DNA of 64,000 nucleotides from Gari tellinella (taxonomy: Eukaryota; Mollusca; Bivalvia; Cardiida; Psammobiidae). Of this stretch, positions 33,910-43,869 are shown piece by piece. Under the pieces are notes generated by a model. The model was not told the DNA's origin, searched no databases, and worked only from the letters and a program-made list of their open reading frames with translations. Position 1 is the first letter of the stretch. Each line of letters starts with the position of its first letter. The stretch is taken from assembly GCA_922989275.2 (NCBI GenBank), contig OV277857.1:80345321-80409320 (forward strand). The letters run 5' to 3'. Both the position numbers and the translations under genes were made by a program.

Positions 33910-34420
33910 TATTACATGTACCAGTAGCAGCTGTAGCATAAACAGAATGCGGACGTCTTAGATTGACTTGAAGCCTCCCTTCCAATTAGAAAAATTAAAC
34001 AACTGTAAAAACTATTAAGCTGTCTGTAATGAAAACATGCAGATAATTCATTCCAAATGGCGTTATGTGAATGCAAAACCACTTTGTGTATATGTTTCTA
34101 TACTAGGGATCCGTTCTAAAACTTCTATCCGGGCGGAACCCCTATCCGGGAATTAATCCGTGCACAGTAGTACAATGTATAAAGATGAAGCTAATATATC
34201 CTGGTGTTCTTAAAATGCAAAGCTTGGCTGAGAACAAACCTGTTTACAAAATCACAATTATAGACTCTGGCTGAATGAAAATATTCCAAGTCGCACTGCT
34301 CGTTGTTTCTTAATGAATACACGTCTTGTGTTTAGCCAAACTTTCATAAACATTCCATTCTTCTGAAATAACATCAGCTACCTAGAAATGGGAGTACACC
34401 AATCTATAAAACACGCTCTG
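33910..34420. other. Intron 1, nothing recognised
   Basis: CTATCCGGGCGGAACCCCTA, TCCGGGAATTAATCC near 34125 is a short GC-rich island without a matching partner. Confidence 0.4.
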
Positions 34421-34426
34421 TCTCAC

Positions 34427-34512
34427 TAAATCCTATGTTTTGACTATTCATTAGAATCGTCTCTTCGAGACGATTCTAATGAGTGGACAAAACATTGTCA
34501 TAGGATTTGTGC
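34427..34512 (+). repeat. MITE H hairpin core only
   Basis: AAATCCTATGTTTTGACTAT, TCATTAGAATCGTCTCTTCG and complement; no H ends around it. Confidence 0.7.
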
Positions 34513-34640
34513 ATGGCAACATAAAGAAGATAATCCTGGGAAATCACAATATTAGACGAGTCATGTTTAAAAATCCACTCTGTGATCTTAATCTACACTA
34601 TATAAACAATGTCTAAGAGTCATTATCCATTCACGTGTCT

Positions 34641-34892
34641 TTAACCCTTTCCCTTATAAGAGCGACTTTTAGCGCATTCATTTTATTCATCCGCCAAAGA
34701 AAATAGTTCCACTTTATACTGTCATGAATATGTACTATAAGAAATACTTTCTGTATACTAGCAGATATTAACTTAAAGTAGGCTGAAAGTAAAGCAGAAT
34801 GTGCCTTAAGGCACATTCTGCTTTACTTTCAACCTGCTTTAAGTCGTCACCTATCTTCAATACTAGAAATAGGCTATCAGGTAAAGGGTTAA
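34641..34892 (+). mobile_element. MITE D copy 1 (reference description)
   Basis: About 252 bp between TTAA sites; ends CCCTTTCCCTTA and GTAAAGGG. The central snap-back is TTAAAGTAGGCTGAAAGTAA, AGCAGAATGTGCCTTAAGGC and complement. TTAA with CCC ends suggests piggyBac-like mobilisation. It lies in intron 1. Confidence 0.78.
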
Positions 34893-35122
34893 AGTTTAAA
34901 CAGTTCCAGTTTCCTATCCACACCCTATGAATCAGCCGTTTCAAAGGTTGCAATCTACAGATCTAACTCCTGTATGTTGCCAAACACTTAATGTTTCGCA
35001 TCTAACTATTTCATCACTTAAAATGCAGGGAGAGAAAAATAGCCTGACTGAAAAGAGTCGAAGTTTTATTATTTTAAAATCCAACGTTCAAGCATTCGTA
35101 ACTTCAGGACAGTCGATAAGAA

Positions 35123-35192
35123 AACAAACAGTTTGGGTCCAGATAAAATGCCGAGCTACTCGGCGTCTTAGCTGGATCCAAACTGTGTACAA
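35123..35192 (+). repeat. Hairpin module in intron 1
   Basis: AAACAAACAGTTTGGGTCCAG, ATAAAATGCCGAGC, TACTCGGCGTCTTAGC, TGGATCCAAACTGTGTAC. Confidence 0.75.
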
Positions 35193-35199
35193 ATTTCGT

Positions 35200-35730
35200 T
35201 AAATATTATTTAACTAAAGTCGCGTCAGTCGCAATAACAGCTACAGAAAATAATTATCATACCCCTTTAATAAATATCCAACACAAATGAGGAATAGTGG
35301 TAATTTATTCTCTGTTATCACAGTCTACACCACGTTTATATGACAGTCATTCAGCCCTAGATTTATCCGATGGTGTTACAACATATTTTCTAATATTATC
35401 CAAATACAATACTTATTTATATCACACGCATCGGGTGACGTAACGTGCGATCTTTTTAGAAACTGCATGAGTATTATAAATAAGTTCTATTAACCTATTT
35501 ACCGACCAGAAAACTCGCAGAAACACAGCACGGCCGTCCGCAGGTTAAAAGTTATTCCATCCCGCACGGTGCGCTAATGTATCGAGCAATAACGCTAATA
35601 TTCCTATACCATATCAAACAAGTTCTGGAAATTTGATGGAGCAAAAACACCAATAGTAGTAAATACGGATAAACCTAAGTCAAGCAACCATTCGAAAATT
35701 TATATATGGGCAGATTTAAACACAGGCTGT
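35200..35730. other. Intron 1 proximal part, possible regulatory DNA
   Basis: No repeat ends. TGACGTAA at 35436 and a stretch AGCACGGCCGTCCGCAGG near 35527 stand out by composition. A regulatory role is only a guess. Confidence 0.25.
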
Positions 35731-35734
35731 CGCT

Positions 35735-35812
35735 TAATGCAGACCGAAAGCAATGCAGAAAGCTCCGAAAGGAGCTTTCTGCATTACTTTCGACCTGAGT
35801 TAAGCTGTCAAA
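35735..35812 (+). repeat. Snap-back hairpin next to exon 1
   Basis: GCTTAATGCAGACCGAAAGC, AATGCAGAAAGCTCC, GAAA, then the near reverse complement. Long stem with few mismatches, 95 bp into intron 1. Confidence 0.75.
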
Positions 35813-35906
35813 TGTGTATTAAAGCTCACGTGCTCGTCATCTGAGAGGTCGCGGAACACAAGCTTTACGGTGGCTCGTAGAAAACTTACAGTGCGGTAAC
35901 ACTCAC

Positions 35907-36028
35907 CTGTTATCGACATCGGAATAGACATTGGTTGATTGCGTTTCTATGGTAACCGCTAACCAGACTACTATTGAGCACTGGATCCAGCTGATGAAAA
36001 ATGCATAATATTGCCATGAGGGTCCCAT
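35907..36028 (-). CDS. Exon 1 (first coding): start codon and signal peptide
   Basis: The exon encodes residues 1-40 plus two bases of codon 41. ATG is at 36028-36026, with an in-frame TAA nine bases upstream (36037-36035), so this is the first usable Met in this exon. The protein starts MGPSWQYYAFFISWIQCSIV, followed by a hydrophobic run to about residue 27 that reads as a signal peptide. The exon ends AACAG at 35907, followed by the consensus donor GTGAGT (35906-35901). A strong acceptor lies just upstream of the ATG: a long C/T tract, then CACAG ending at 36060. This suggests the exon runs from 36059 and that a non-coding 5' exon lies further upstream, beyond what I can identify. The TTAA/GCAGAAAGCTCC hairpin at 35735-35812 sits in the intron about 100 bp downstream. 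Confidence 0.75.
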
Positions 36029-36059
36029 GTCACGTTATTTCACTGCTCGTCACTGTGAT

Positions 36060-36085
36060 CTGTGAAATCAAAGAGAGAGAAATAA
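36060..36085 (-). promoter_or_regulatory. Strong splice acceptor upstream of the start codon
   Basis: On the minus strand a pyrimidine-rich tract (CTTTATTTCTCTCTCTTTG) runs into ATTTCACAG, ending at 36060, 32 bases before the ATG. It predicts a spliced 5' untranslated exon upstream. No promoter was identified. Confidence 0.45.
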
Positions 36086-36364
36086 AGAGGACTGTTTTAT
36101 TATGACAGAATAAAATTCGAAATACGAAGATATGCATTTTTCATGCTGTTAAATATCTGCTTTATTTTATCTTTTATTTTTTAAACTTTTTTTTTTTTAT
36201 CAAATTTGAAATGTTAGGTTTAATAATTTCCCATCTAGATATAAAGTGTAGGTCATGTTGATAGTTTGATTGTAGGCAACCGTTTGTTGTTTCTGTATGA
36301 GTATTTGTTGTATCTGTTTCTGTTTAATCATATCGCTAAAAACTGCGCGAGCTGGCTTTCATTT

Positions 36365-36820
36365 GAAAACAATTTGTTTCCTGATCAGACGCCGAGAAAC
36401 TCGACATCTGATCAAGATCCGCACTATCAAACATTCATAGTTTAAAGGCATACGTCATGACTTAGAATTGTCAGCAGAATAAGCGATACCTTTAAATCAC
36501 GTGTGTAAACGTCGTTCTTAGCCAATAGTGCCTCATTTTGCTGAAATGCTGTCTGCTTAAAAGTGTCAATATTAAATATGTTCTCTATTCCAGTAGATTG
36601 TAGTATAAGCAGGCTGAAAGTAAAGCAGAATGTGCCCTAATGCGCATTCTGCTTTACATTCAACCTGCATCAATTGTCACTGATCTGCAATACCAGAAAC
36701 AGACTATTGAGTAATGAGTTATAGCAGAGAAATGGTCGATAAAAGTGTCGAAACAGTATGGATCTTGCAGGATCAGGATCGCGTATCGCGGAGTCTGATC
36801 AGGATCCAAACTGTCTGACA
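36365..36820 (+). repeat. Two worn hairpin modules flanking a D snap-back
   Basis: 36365-36430: GTTTCCTGATCAGACGCCGA with weak second arm. 36754-36820: ACAGTATGGATCTTGCAGG, ATCAGGATCGCGTATCGC, GATCAGGATCCAAACTG. GTCTGC motifs lie between. Confidence 0.6.
36595..36725 (+). repeat. D-type snap-back
   Basis: ATAAGCAGGCTGAAAGTAAA, GCAGAATGTGCCC, TAATG, CGCATTCTGCTTTAC. The tail ACCAGAAACAGACTATTGAG matches D elements. No TTAA ends are clear. Confidence 0.65.
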
Positions 36821-37112
36821 AGTCGATTTAGCCGCCTATGGCAGTGAAATAAACTTTCAGCATGTTGAAGAATAGAAAACTATTTTCTGAATCTGGATTC
36901 ACCATGAAAAACCATTTTGAGAGAGTCAAAACGTCCCAAGTCTTAAGAAGTACATGGACAAGCAAAGACTTTGAATAAATTATGCCTATAAATATCTTGC
37001 AGAGTAGGCCATCCAAATTAAAAGCCGTGTTACTCTATATTCATTCACATGAAAATATATTGTATGAGAATGTGTAAATGTTTAAAAATGTTTTTTCTGT
37101 TTTGTTTAATAG

Positions 37113-37370
37113 TTAACCCATAACGCCATAAATGCACCCTTTTCGTGCCTTTAATTCATTCTTCCACTGGAGAAAATCGTTCCACTTTCTACACGCATTT
37201 AATATTCAGTACAAGAAATAGTTTGTATATCCTAGCAGATGATCAGCAGCTTAAATCAGACTGGAAGAAAAGCAGAATGCGCCTTAAGGCGCATTCTGCT
37301 TTACTTTCAACCTGCTTGAAGTGGTCACCTGCGCTAAATACTAGATACAGGCTATGGGGTAGAGCATTAA
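37113..37370 (+). mobile_element. MITE D copy 2
   Basis: TTAA-CCCATAACGCC at the left, snap-back AAAGCAGAATGCGCCTTAAG and complement, right GGGGTAGAGCATTAA. Shares ATTCATTC, AGAAAAT-GTTCCACTTT and CTAGCAGAT with copy 1. Confidence 0.78.
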
Positions 37371-37940
37371 CTGCCATGATGGTAATTACATTACTTCCGA
37401 CAAAGTCACTTTACTCTCACAAAAGACCAACAATGTCATATTGTACCGTCATATTGTTGTGTTTCACGCTTTGAAACTATGCTATTAGATCTATTAGTAG
37501 TCCAGCATATGTTGTACAGGCGTTAAGAGCCATTACTAGTTATCTTGATCTATTTTAATCATTATTGTACATGGAATTTTATTCTCGGCTCTACATCAAT
37601 TATTGATAGGTACTGTACTCTCTTAAGTTGAGTGATCGTCACAATTGACATGTCTAGCTCAGAAGCTGCTGTATTATTCAATACTAAAACATTCATATCA
37701 ATTCCAAACAGGTTTGAGTCTGATCAGACGCCGAGTACGGCTGCCAACTGTTTGCCGTTAAGATTTTATAAAATCGTCAATATTTTTTCAGAGTCCTTTA
37801 CTTTCGATGCACATGATTACACTGCAAATGAGTAATTTGAACATTTTAATACTTATTGTTCCACTAAACTCGATACTGTGACTTCTCTTCGGGAAGAGTC
37901 TCTATGTAGTCTTTAGGTAGAGTCACATCATAAGATTTGG

Positions 37941-38188
37941 TTAACTCATAGTGCCCTAGTGACGTATATATCCGTCCTTCACCTAAAGTGTACCTGTAAA
38001 GAGTACATTTGTCAAATTCAAACAGTGAAGTCCCTAATTAGAGGGCTCCTATCAGGGACTTCACTGTTTGTCATTTTGCAATACATGTATATTAAAACAA
38101 CCCTAAATAGTCTAAATAGACCAGCCTTAATTATAAACTGGAATTGTCCATTGGCACAATTTGTAAGTTTCAGGGGACAATGATTTAA
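37941..38188 (+). mobile_element. MITE G copy 2
   Basis: TTAACTCATAGTGCCC at the left, hairpin AAACAGTGAAGTCCCTAAT, TAGAGGGCTCC, short loop, AGGGACTTCACTGTTTGTC with part of one arm deleted; right AATTGTCCATTGG and GATTTAA. Confidence 0.7.
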
Positions 38189-38497
38189 AGCATAATGAAG
38201 TCAATTAGTGTTTGAACTACTTTGAGTCTCCTCTTGCCTGGAGATTTTGTCAAGGGGTATAGTATAAACTCACAGGTTATAAATATCTTTAATTATTATG
38301 TACAATTAGGGGAGTTTTCGATTTAAGTAAATGTGCGGTTGTTATCAATAAAACTTGGAAACTTGGAAGAGTTTTCTAGCTACAATAAAATCGACCTTGG
38401 CCCCTGGTACCTGGCATAGATTGCCGAAATATATTGATTTATAAGTTTACCTACTGGCCCAAGTCAACAACTGTTTTAGTGTCCAACCATTCTAGTA

Positions 38498-38756
38498 AGC
38501 AGTAACATCTAGTTAACATGGAAATAGTCCCTTTAAAATACAAGTCCAAATTAGGTTAAGGTCAAGGTCAAGGTTAAACTCAAGGTTGGTGATATGGGTT
38601 GATTAGTATACAACTGTATGAGTAGATCTACCAAATCATTGTATATTAAGTAGATCTTGATAGTTTTTTACGGTAAAATCTAGTTAACCCTGAAATAGCC
38701 CATTCAAATAACTCTAAGTTGAAATAAGGTCAATGTCAAAATATGGTTGGATGGTG
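38498..38756 (+). repeat. Two direct repeats, about 170 bp apart
   Basis: AACATCTAGTTAACATGGAAATAG with AGGTCAAGG and GGTTGGTGATATGG (38498 on), and AAATCTAGTTAACCCTGAAA with AAGGTCAATG and GGTTGGATGG (38668 on). Similar in style to Helitron-borne arrays. Confidence 0.55.
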
Positions 38757-38771
38757 TTATGTGATGTAAGA

Positions 38772-39220
38772 AACAAGAGCCCAAGGGCTCTATGCTGCTC
38801 ACCAGAGTACAAAGTTCAAAACTTTAACTTAAGTTAACTAAACTTATCACTAAATATGAGTAGAGCTAATACTCCTACTAGCGCCTTGTCACAAGAAGCA
38901 GATGTGTCAATTTAATGTGTATGTGACTTAATATGAAACATTCAATTGGAAATATTTTTATATTGAAAGTGGCTTTTCAGATGTTTCTTGTCTTGTAGGC
39001 CTATATCAAAATGAGTTTGGTACAAAAACGAAAAGTGTTAAAATAACAAAGGACAATAACTCCACAAATTGATCAAACTGAGTAAGATTCACGAAGTTTG
39101 TGCTAAAATTACTAGATCTACATCTTAATTGTCCAGAAGCTTTTCTCTTATTTGTATCAGAGAATTCGTTTGCAATTGTTGACGGACAGACTCAAATAAG
39201 GTAAAAGCTGGTTAACCTCG
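38772..39220 (+). mobile_element. Helitron-like left part, cut by the hAT-like element
   Basis: ACAAGAGCCCAAGGGCTCTA and TGCTGCTCACC at the left, GTTGACGGACAGACTC near 39180. Sequence resumes at 43801 (TACGCACAGATGAACTGACG). No right terminal hairpin of the usual type was found. Confidence 0.55.
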
Positions 39221-39661
39221 CAGTGGCGTAGCTTCCTATAGGCCGTGTAGGCCGCGGCCTACACATACTTTTCAGAAAGTCAAAAAATAAAAAAGTCTTA
39301 AAACGTCAAAAATGCAATAAAAACACACCCGAAGGGGGTAAGTCTTAAAGGGACTCGCAACCGGACGGTGTACTTGTCAAAATAAAATAAAATACTCAAA
39401 TAAAAGCAAATTTGTGGCATTATTTGGCTTCTGACATTAAAAAAATATGATCAGTCCAAAAAAAGTCTCAAGAATCGTCACCGAATCTTAGATTTTTAGA
39501 TATTTTCCATCGTTTTTCTATACCGACTAGTAGACGGTATAGTTGTTGTTGTTGCTTCTCTACACGGGCTCAGACATAAACACGAGCCGAATTACGAAGT
39601 TGTATGCACTTTCGATCGCTACACATTGAAATACGTTAAATCGATCCGAGATAAACGGATA

Positions 39662-39751
39662 GTTCCGTGGTCCATTGGTCTAAGCGGTTTCCCCTATTTT
39701 GCTTTCTGTCCGCCAATGCCGGGCCCCGGGTTCGAATCCCACCAGAGACCA
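39662..39751 (+). tRNA. tRNA-Leu-like sequence (pseudogene or SINE-type head)
   Basis: A-box-like TGGTCCATTGGTCTAAGCGG at 39668 and a perfect B box GGTTCGAATCC at 39729-39739. The long gap between fits a class II (Leu/Ser) tRNA with a variable arm; GTCTAAG and GGTTCGAATCCCACC resemble tRNA-Leu. The acceptor arms pair poorly (GTTCCGT against CAGAGAC), so it is unlikely to be a working tRNA. A nine-T Pol III-type stop follows at 39755. It could be the promoter head of a SINE. Confidence 0.5.
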
Positions 39752-40499
39752 ATATTTTTTTTTATTGAAATACTGTTTTTTAAACAGAATTTCTTATCCT
39801 AAACTAATTCTTTACCATTTATATAAGCGTTTGGCACATATTTACAAATTACTATTTTTAATGCACCATCTGGTTGCGAGTCGCTTTAAATTGATCGAAC
39901 GGCATTTCGGGAAACACAGGCATTATTCAGGCCAATACCAGACAAATTTTTTATCGCTCGCTACGCTCGCGTTCACGATATTCTTAATTTCACTCTAACA
40001 TTCAAAGGTGGGGTTCTACGATTGCATTGACACAGACTCACTTGAAAAATAATTTCGAAAAACGCTTTGTTATAGCATGTAAACATCATTTATCATTTCT
40101 AAAAATGTTCTGAATTATCCCGTCATCGGATATGTTATAGTACCCTCTATCGATGAGGATACCAAGAAGTTGTTACAAAGATCCTGGCCACCATGTCTTC
40201 AGTTTCAGTACTCTTTCCCCCACACGGTTTGTCGGAATTCCCAGTATCTGACATGTGCTTCTTTATAATTCAGTTGAGTAAAATGCGATGTATGTTTTTT
40301 AAATTGAAGTACTGTAGCGAACTTGAAACATAATTATAAATATCATAGGCTATCTAGTAAGAATGCAAAAATAAAAACAAAAAAACAACCGAACAAGGAC
40401 TTGTACCGCTGCATGTTTGCTGTCATATTGTTTTTCGGTTCTATGAAACGAATACCTGCTCCCCCAATAATAAGTAAAAAGACATTGATCTTAAAATGT

Positions 40500-41130
40500 A
40501 AGTATTTTACCTGTTTCGAATGCGTGAAACGCCCTCAAAAAGCACCAGAACCATGTAGGAATAAAAATGTTCACGGGAGAGCATGCCCCCGGACCCAACC
40601 CCTATTAAGAGTGCGTACACTAATTAGAATGTGTATATAGTAGGGGTTAACAATTAACTGATGGAATACATAATGTCGAAAAATATTATCCTAAATTAAA
40701 TCATTTGTTATTTTGAATCGAATTTTTATATAGATTTGTGCAAAGTATTATACAATTTTTTAAAGCACGAACCGCCTCCAGAACGCATCAGAGACCGTCT
40801 AGGAATAACATTTTCCCGGGGGAACATGCCCCGGACCGCGGACCCCCCCCCCCCCCCCCCCCAGCCAAAAAAACCCCAACCTGATAAGAGCAGTTTACGA
40901 ATCCTACTGGATAGGTGTGGGGATTACAGATGAATGGCTGGAAAGGCAACTTGTCGAAAAACGTATTATCCTATATCCAATATTTATGTTATTTTGAGTT
41001 GATTATTTTTACATAATTATAGAGATACAATGTATATGTTTATAAAATACCTGTTTGCAATGCGGGGAACGCCCCTAGAACGCGCCAGAGACCATCTAGG
41101 AAATAAAAAATCCCGGGGGGCATGTCAAAA
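40500..41130 (+). repeat. Three diverged GC-rich repeats inside the hAT-like element
   Basis: AACGCCCTCAAAAAGCACC (40530), ACCGCCTCCAGAACGCATC (40770) and AACGCCCCTAGAACGCGCC (41068), each followed by AGAGACC-TCTAGGAA and a CCCGGGGG-type palindrome. Spacing is about 240 and 300 bp. A related GGGGGAGGACCCCCAGACC lies at 43734. Confidence 0.65.
40843..40862 (+). repeat. Run of 20 C
   Basis: Homopolymer inside the second GC-rich repeat; the length may be a sequencing or assembly approximation. Confidence 0.9.
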
Positions 41131-41716
41131 TGATATTAGATCTATATGAGTCAATATTTTTTTATGTAACAAAATCATGTCCTTGTAAATTTTTTGAAAG
41201 ATCATACTCGGAAAAGGGATAATTGTTATCTTAAGCTAATATTAACGTGTTTATATTCACATTTTATCAAAAAAAGAGCAAGAGATATGCAGAATCTTTT
41301 AATTATTTGACATTGAAACAGAAGAAAAGTCAGTTTTGCAGTGTCCCTAAAATAGTTATTATTGATTTAATCTATTGGCTTTCTGTGAAATATCTGAAAT
41401 ATTTCAGTAGTGTGCCAATATAGGTTACTTTAACTATATCTGTCTTCATATAAACAATAAAATTGTGTGAATTCCTCAGTTTCAATACCTTTTTTATCGT
41501 TAATCACTGTCCCTGGATCCTATTCAGTGATGTAACAATTTCCAATTCGAGTTAAGTACAGAGTTGCTTTCCTTAGATATTTATAGCAAAACATCTCCAT
41601 TTTGAAGAGTGAACATTGAGGCACCAATGGCGGAAAGAAGTTTTAAGCGCGTGATTTGAAATAGGGAATCACTGACAATTTTAGTGCCGAGACTAGTACC
41701 ATACATTTTAAACACT

Positions 41717-43625
41717 TCCTTGATGTAACGATGTATTATTATGCCTTTGACTGCAATAATCATTATTCTCTTTTTGCACCAAATGTATGAATTTGAGGTA
41801 TGGTAAATCGTGTCATGTAGTTCCAGTATTTAGCGGAAATTAATGAGGTTAGAAGGTCATTTAGGTGAAATACATCCTTTATGTAACGATCCTTGATGTA
41901 ACAGTGATGTTGTTACATCAAGGACCAGAAACCGTTATTTCAAGGAAACCAGTGACCAAAAATCAATAAAAGAAAAATTATTTCAAGTATACAGGTATTT
42001 TACATTGAAAAGAATACTTTTTTTAGGGGGAGCAAGGGATGAAAGAAAACATGAGCTGCTTTTGTTTACTAGTATTTGCCACAGGACAAATCCTGTTAAA
42101 CGTGTGTTACACAAAGGAGGTATTTCGTTACATTAAGGAAAACAGCTGTAAGATTTTAATAGAATAGGAAGGTTTTATATAGAATTTGAAAATTCGTTTT
42201 TTGAAGTTGGTAGGCATTATTTCAACAGTTATTATTATGAAAATCATTTTAAATTCTTCCTAAAACTTTGCTACTTTCCTTAGCTGTTACATCAAGGAAA
42301 ATACATCGTTACCTAAAGGAAAATAACATTGTTACATAAAGGAATATAAATTGCAAAACAGTTCAATATTTTCATTTTATGTTCGATTAGTAATTGAATA
42401 AACTTTTCCATTTATTTTGACAAGAAACTAAAAATATGGCATGAATTTTGTATTGTACGCCTTTTATTAAGAGCCTACTTTGTGTTACAGCAAAGAACTA
42501 ATATCTCTATATATTTTCTGTAACACATTTACACTTTTTTTTTCTTCTTATAAGCTACAGTAAACCCAAGCCCTTAAAAATAAGTGCAAACTAGATAGGG
42601 AAACCTGGTCCATGTATTCTGCTCATTGTTGAATATATCATGCATCCGTTTTCATTTAGAACTTGGCAAATCAAGTACACAATGATATTGTGATCCTTGC
42701 AGTAACCATATGAATTCAGTTATGTAACGGGACTGTAAAATGATAGTTGCATAGGTCTTTTAGTTCCCGAAATGAATGTCATGGTAAAGTATTTATACTT
42801 GAAGAGACTAGATGTATACTAAGTTGGCAGTCAAACTCTTCTTTAAGCTTTATGTATTAGAAGAGTCATATATTTCCTTAATGTAACATATTTGCTTCTT
42901 TACTGTAACAGCCAGTCACTATTAATAAGGAATAACTTTCAAACAACCCAAGTTTTGATACTAAGTAAGCAATGGCTAAGCCCTGTGAACAGTTCTAAAA
43001 TGTTTTGTTTACAGTTTGTTCATGTTTATCAAACTTTTGACGTTTGATATATCTTTGTATTTTCCTTAATGTAACATTGCTGTAGCTGCAGATTCCTTGA
43101 TGTAACTATCTTCTTTTTAGCAAATATAATTCACAGACTATGGCAGTTTAGTGCAACGTTTGCTCTAATTGAATGTATGTATTAGATCTATACTACATCA
43201 TGGAATATCAGAGGAATCATGTTCAAGTTCTGAATATTTTGTACGTGTGAACACAAAATGTCAATTATGACAGTTATTTTAGGCGCAAACCGTACATGAT
43301 TAGAGAATAAAATCGTCTGATATAATTTGCAAAATTTACTATTAAGGAAATCTATTAGACGCTATTCATTGTGATGAAACACCTAATAAAATTGTTTTCA
43401 TTCATTTAATGACATTGTACTTGTTTAAAGGATTGTTACATCAAGGAAATAGTTTTGCAATGGTGTAAATATACACCACACCTCGACAATCTGGGTACAT
43501 TTAAGCTCCTTCTGTAACATATTTACACAGTATAGACATGCATGGTGCTATAATGTAAGCCATTAACCTCAGAGAGAATATAAAAATAATCTCATCCTTG
43601 ACATCAGAATTGTTACATAAAAAAA
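41717..43625. repeat. Dispersed TTCCTTGATGTAAC motif cluster
   Basis: About twelve copies in both orientations, near 41717, 41875, 41890, 41911, 42127, 42286, 42308, 42331, 42873, 43062, 43093, 43434 and a weak one at 43613. Variants change GATG to AATG or TATG. They are interspersed rather than tandem. Confidence 0.8.
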
Positions 43626-43831
43626 TATTGACTCATATACATTATACAAAAATCATGGCTCTAGAAACATGTTTATTTCTCCTAGATATACGCCAAAACG
43701 CATTTCCAACGTTCTACGATCATTTTTTTTCCTGGGGGAGGACCCCCAGACCCCCCTTCTATTAGGCCTACACATACATTTCTTCCAAGCTACGCCCCTG
43801 CCTCGTACGCACAGATGAACTGACGCACGGA

Positions 43832-43868
43832 CCATAGATATCTTAAAATAACCTTAAGATATCTATGG
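43832..43868 (+). repeat. Perfect 15-bp hairpin
   Basis: CCATAGATATCTTAA, 7-nt loop AATAACC, TTAAGATATCTATGG; 27 bp to the right of the hAT-like element's duplication. Confidence 0.8.
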
Positions 43869-43869
43869 C

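Larger units (their letters stand above)
10808..36059 (-). other. Four-exon gene span for a type I single-pass membrane protein
   Basis: The coding exons are 36028-35907, 25206-24655, 18737-18671 and 11062-10862, 942 bp in all, giving 313 residues and a stop. The phases fit at each junction: exon 1 ends with AG of a Ser codon completed by C of exon 2; exon 2 ends with AT completed by A of exon 3 (Ile225); exon 3 ends on a codon boundary. Donors are GTGAGT, GTAAGT and GTAAGT; acceptors are TTTCAG, TTTTCAG and TTTCAG. Predicted layout: signal peptide 1 to about 28, six-Cys region 63-115, Ser/Thr/Asn-rich stalk about 129-200, membrane segment about 206-228, RNRKKK at 229-234, tail 235-313. The introns are 10,700, 5,917 and 7,608 bp and consist largely of MITEs. 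The family is not recognised. A cell-surface receptor or adhesion role is inference from the architecture. Further or alternative exons cannot be excluded. Confidence 0.75.
39221..43800 (+). mobile_element. hAT-like DNA transposon, 4,580 bp, 5-bp target duplication
   Basis: Inverted ends CAGTGGCGTAGCTT and AAGCTACGCCCCTG, flanked by CCTCG (39216-39220 and 43801-43805). Subterminal GTGTAGGCC on both sides. Inside: a tRNA-Leu-like sequence, three diverged GC-rich repeats around TCCCGGGGGAACATGCCCCG (40.5, 40.8, 41.1 kb), a 20-C run, and a dispersed TTCCTTGATGTAAC motif. No transposase frame longer than about 105 codons, so probably non-autonomous or decayed. Superfamily call is tentative. Confidence 0.75.

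Noticed and set aside
40843..40862. C homopolymer as a biological signal
   Set aside because: Single occurrence, likely slippage or assembly artefact in a GC-rich repeat.
39221..43800. RAG-like or Transib element because of the 5-bp duplication
   Set aside because: Ends start CAGTGGCG rather than CACWATG and no transposase is seen; a hAT-like label fits better but stays tentative.
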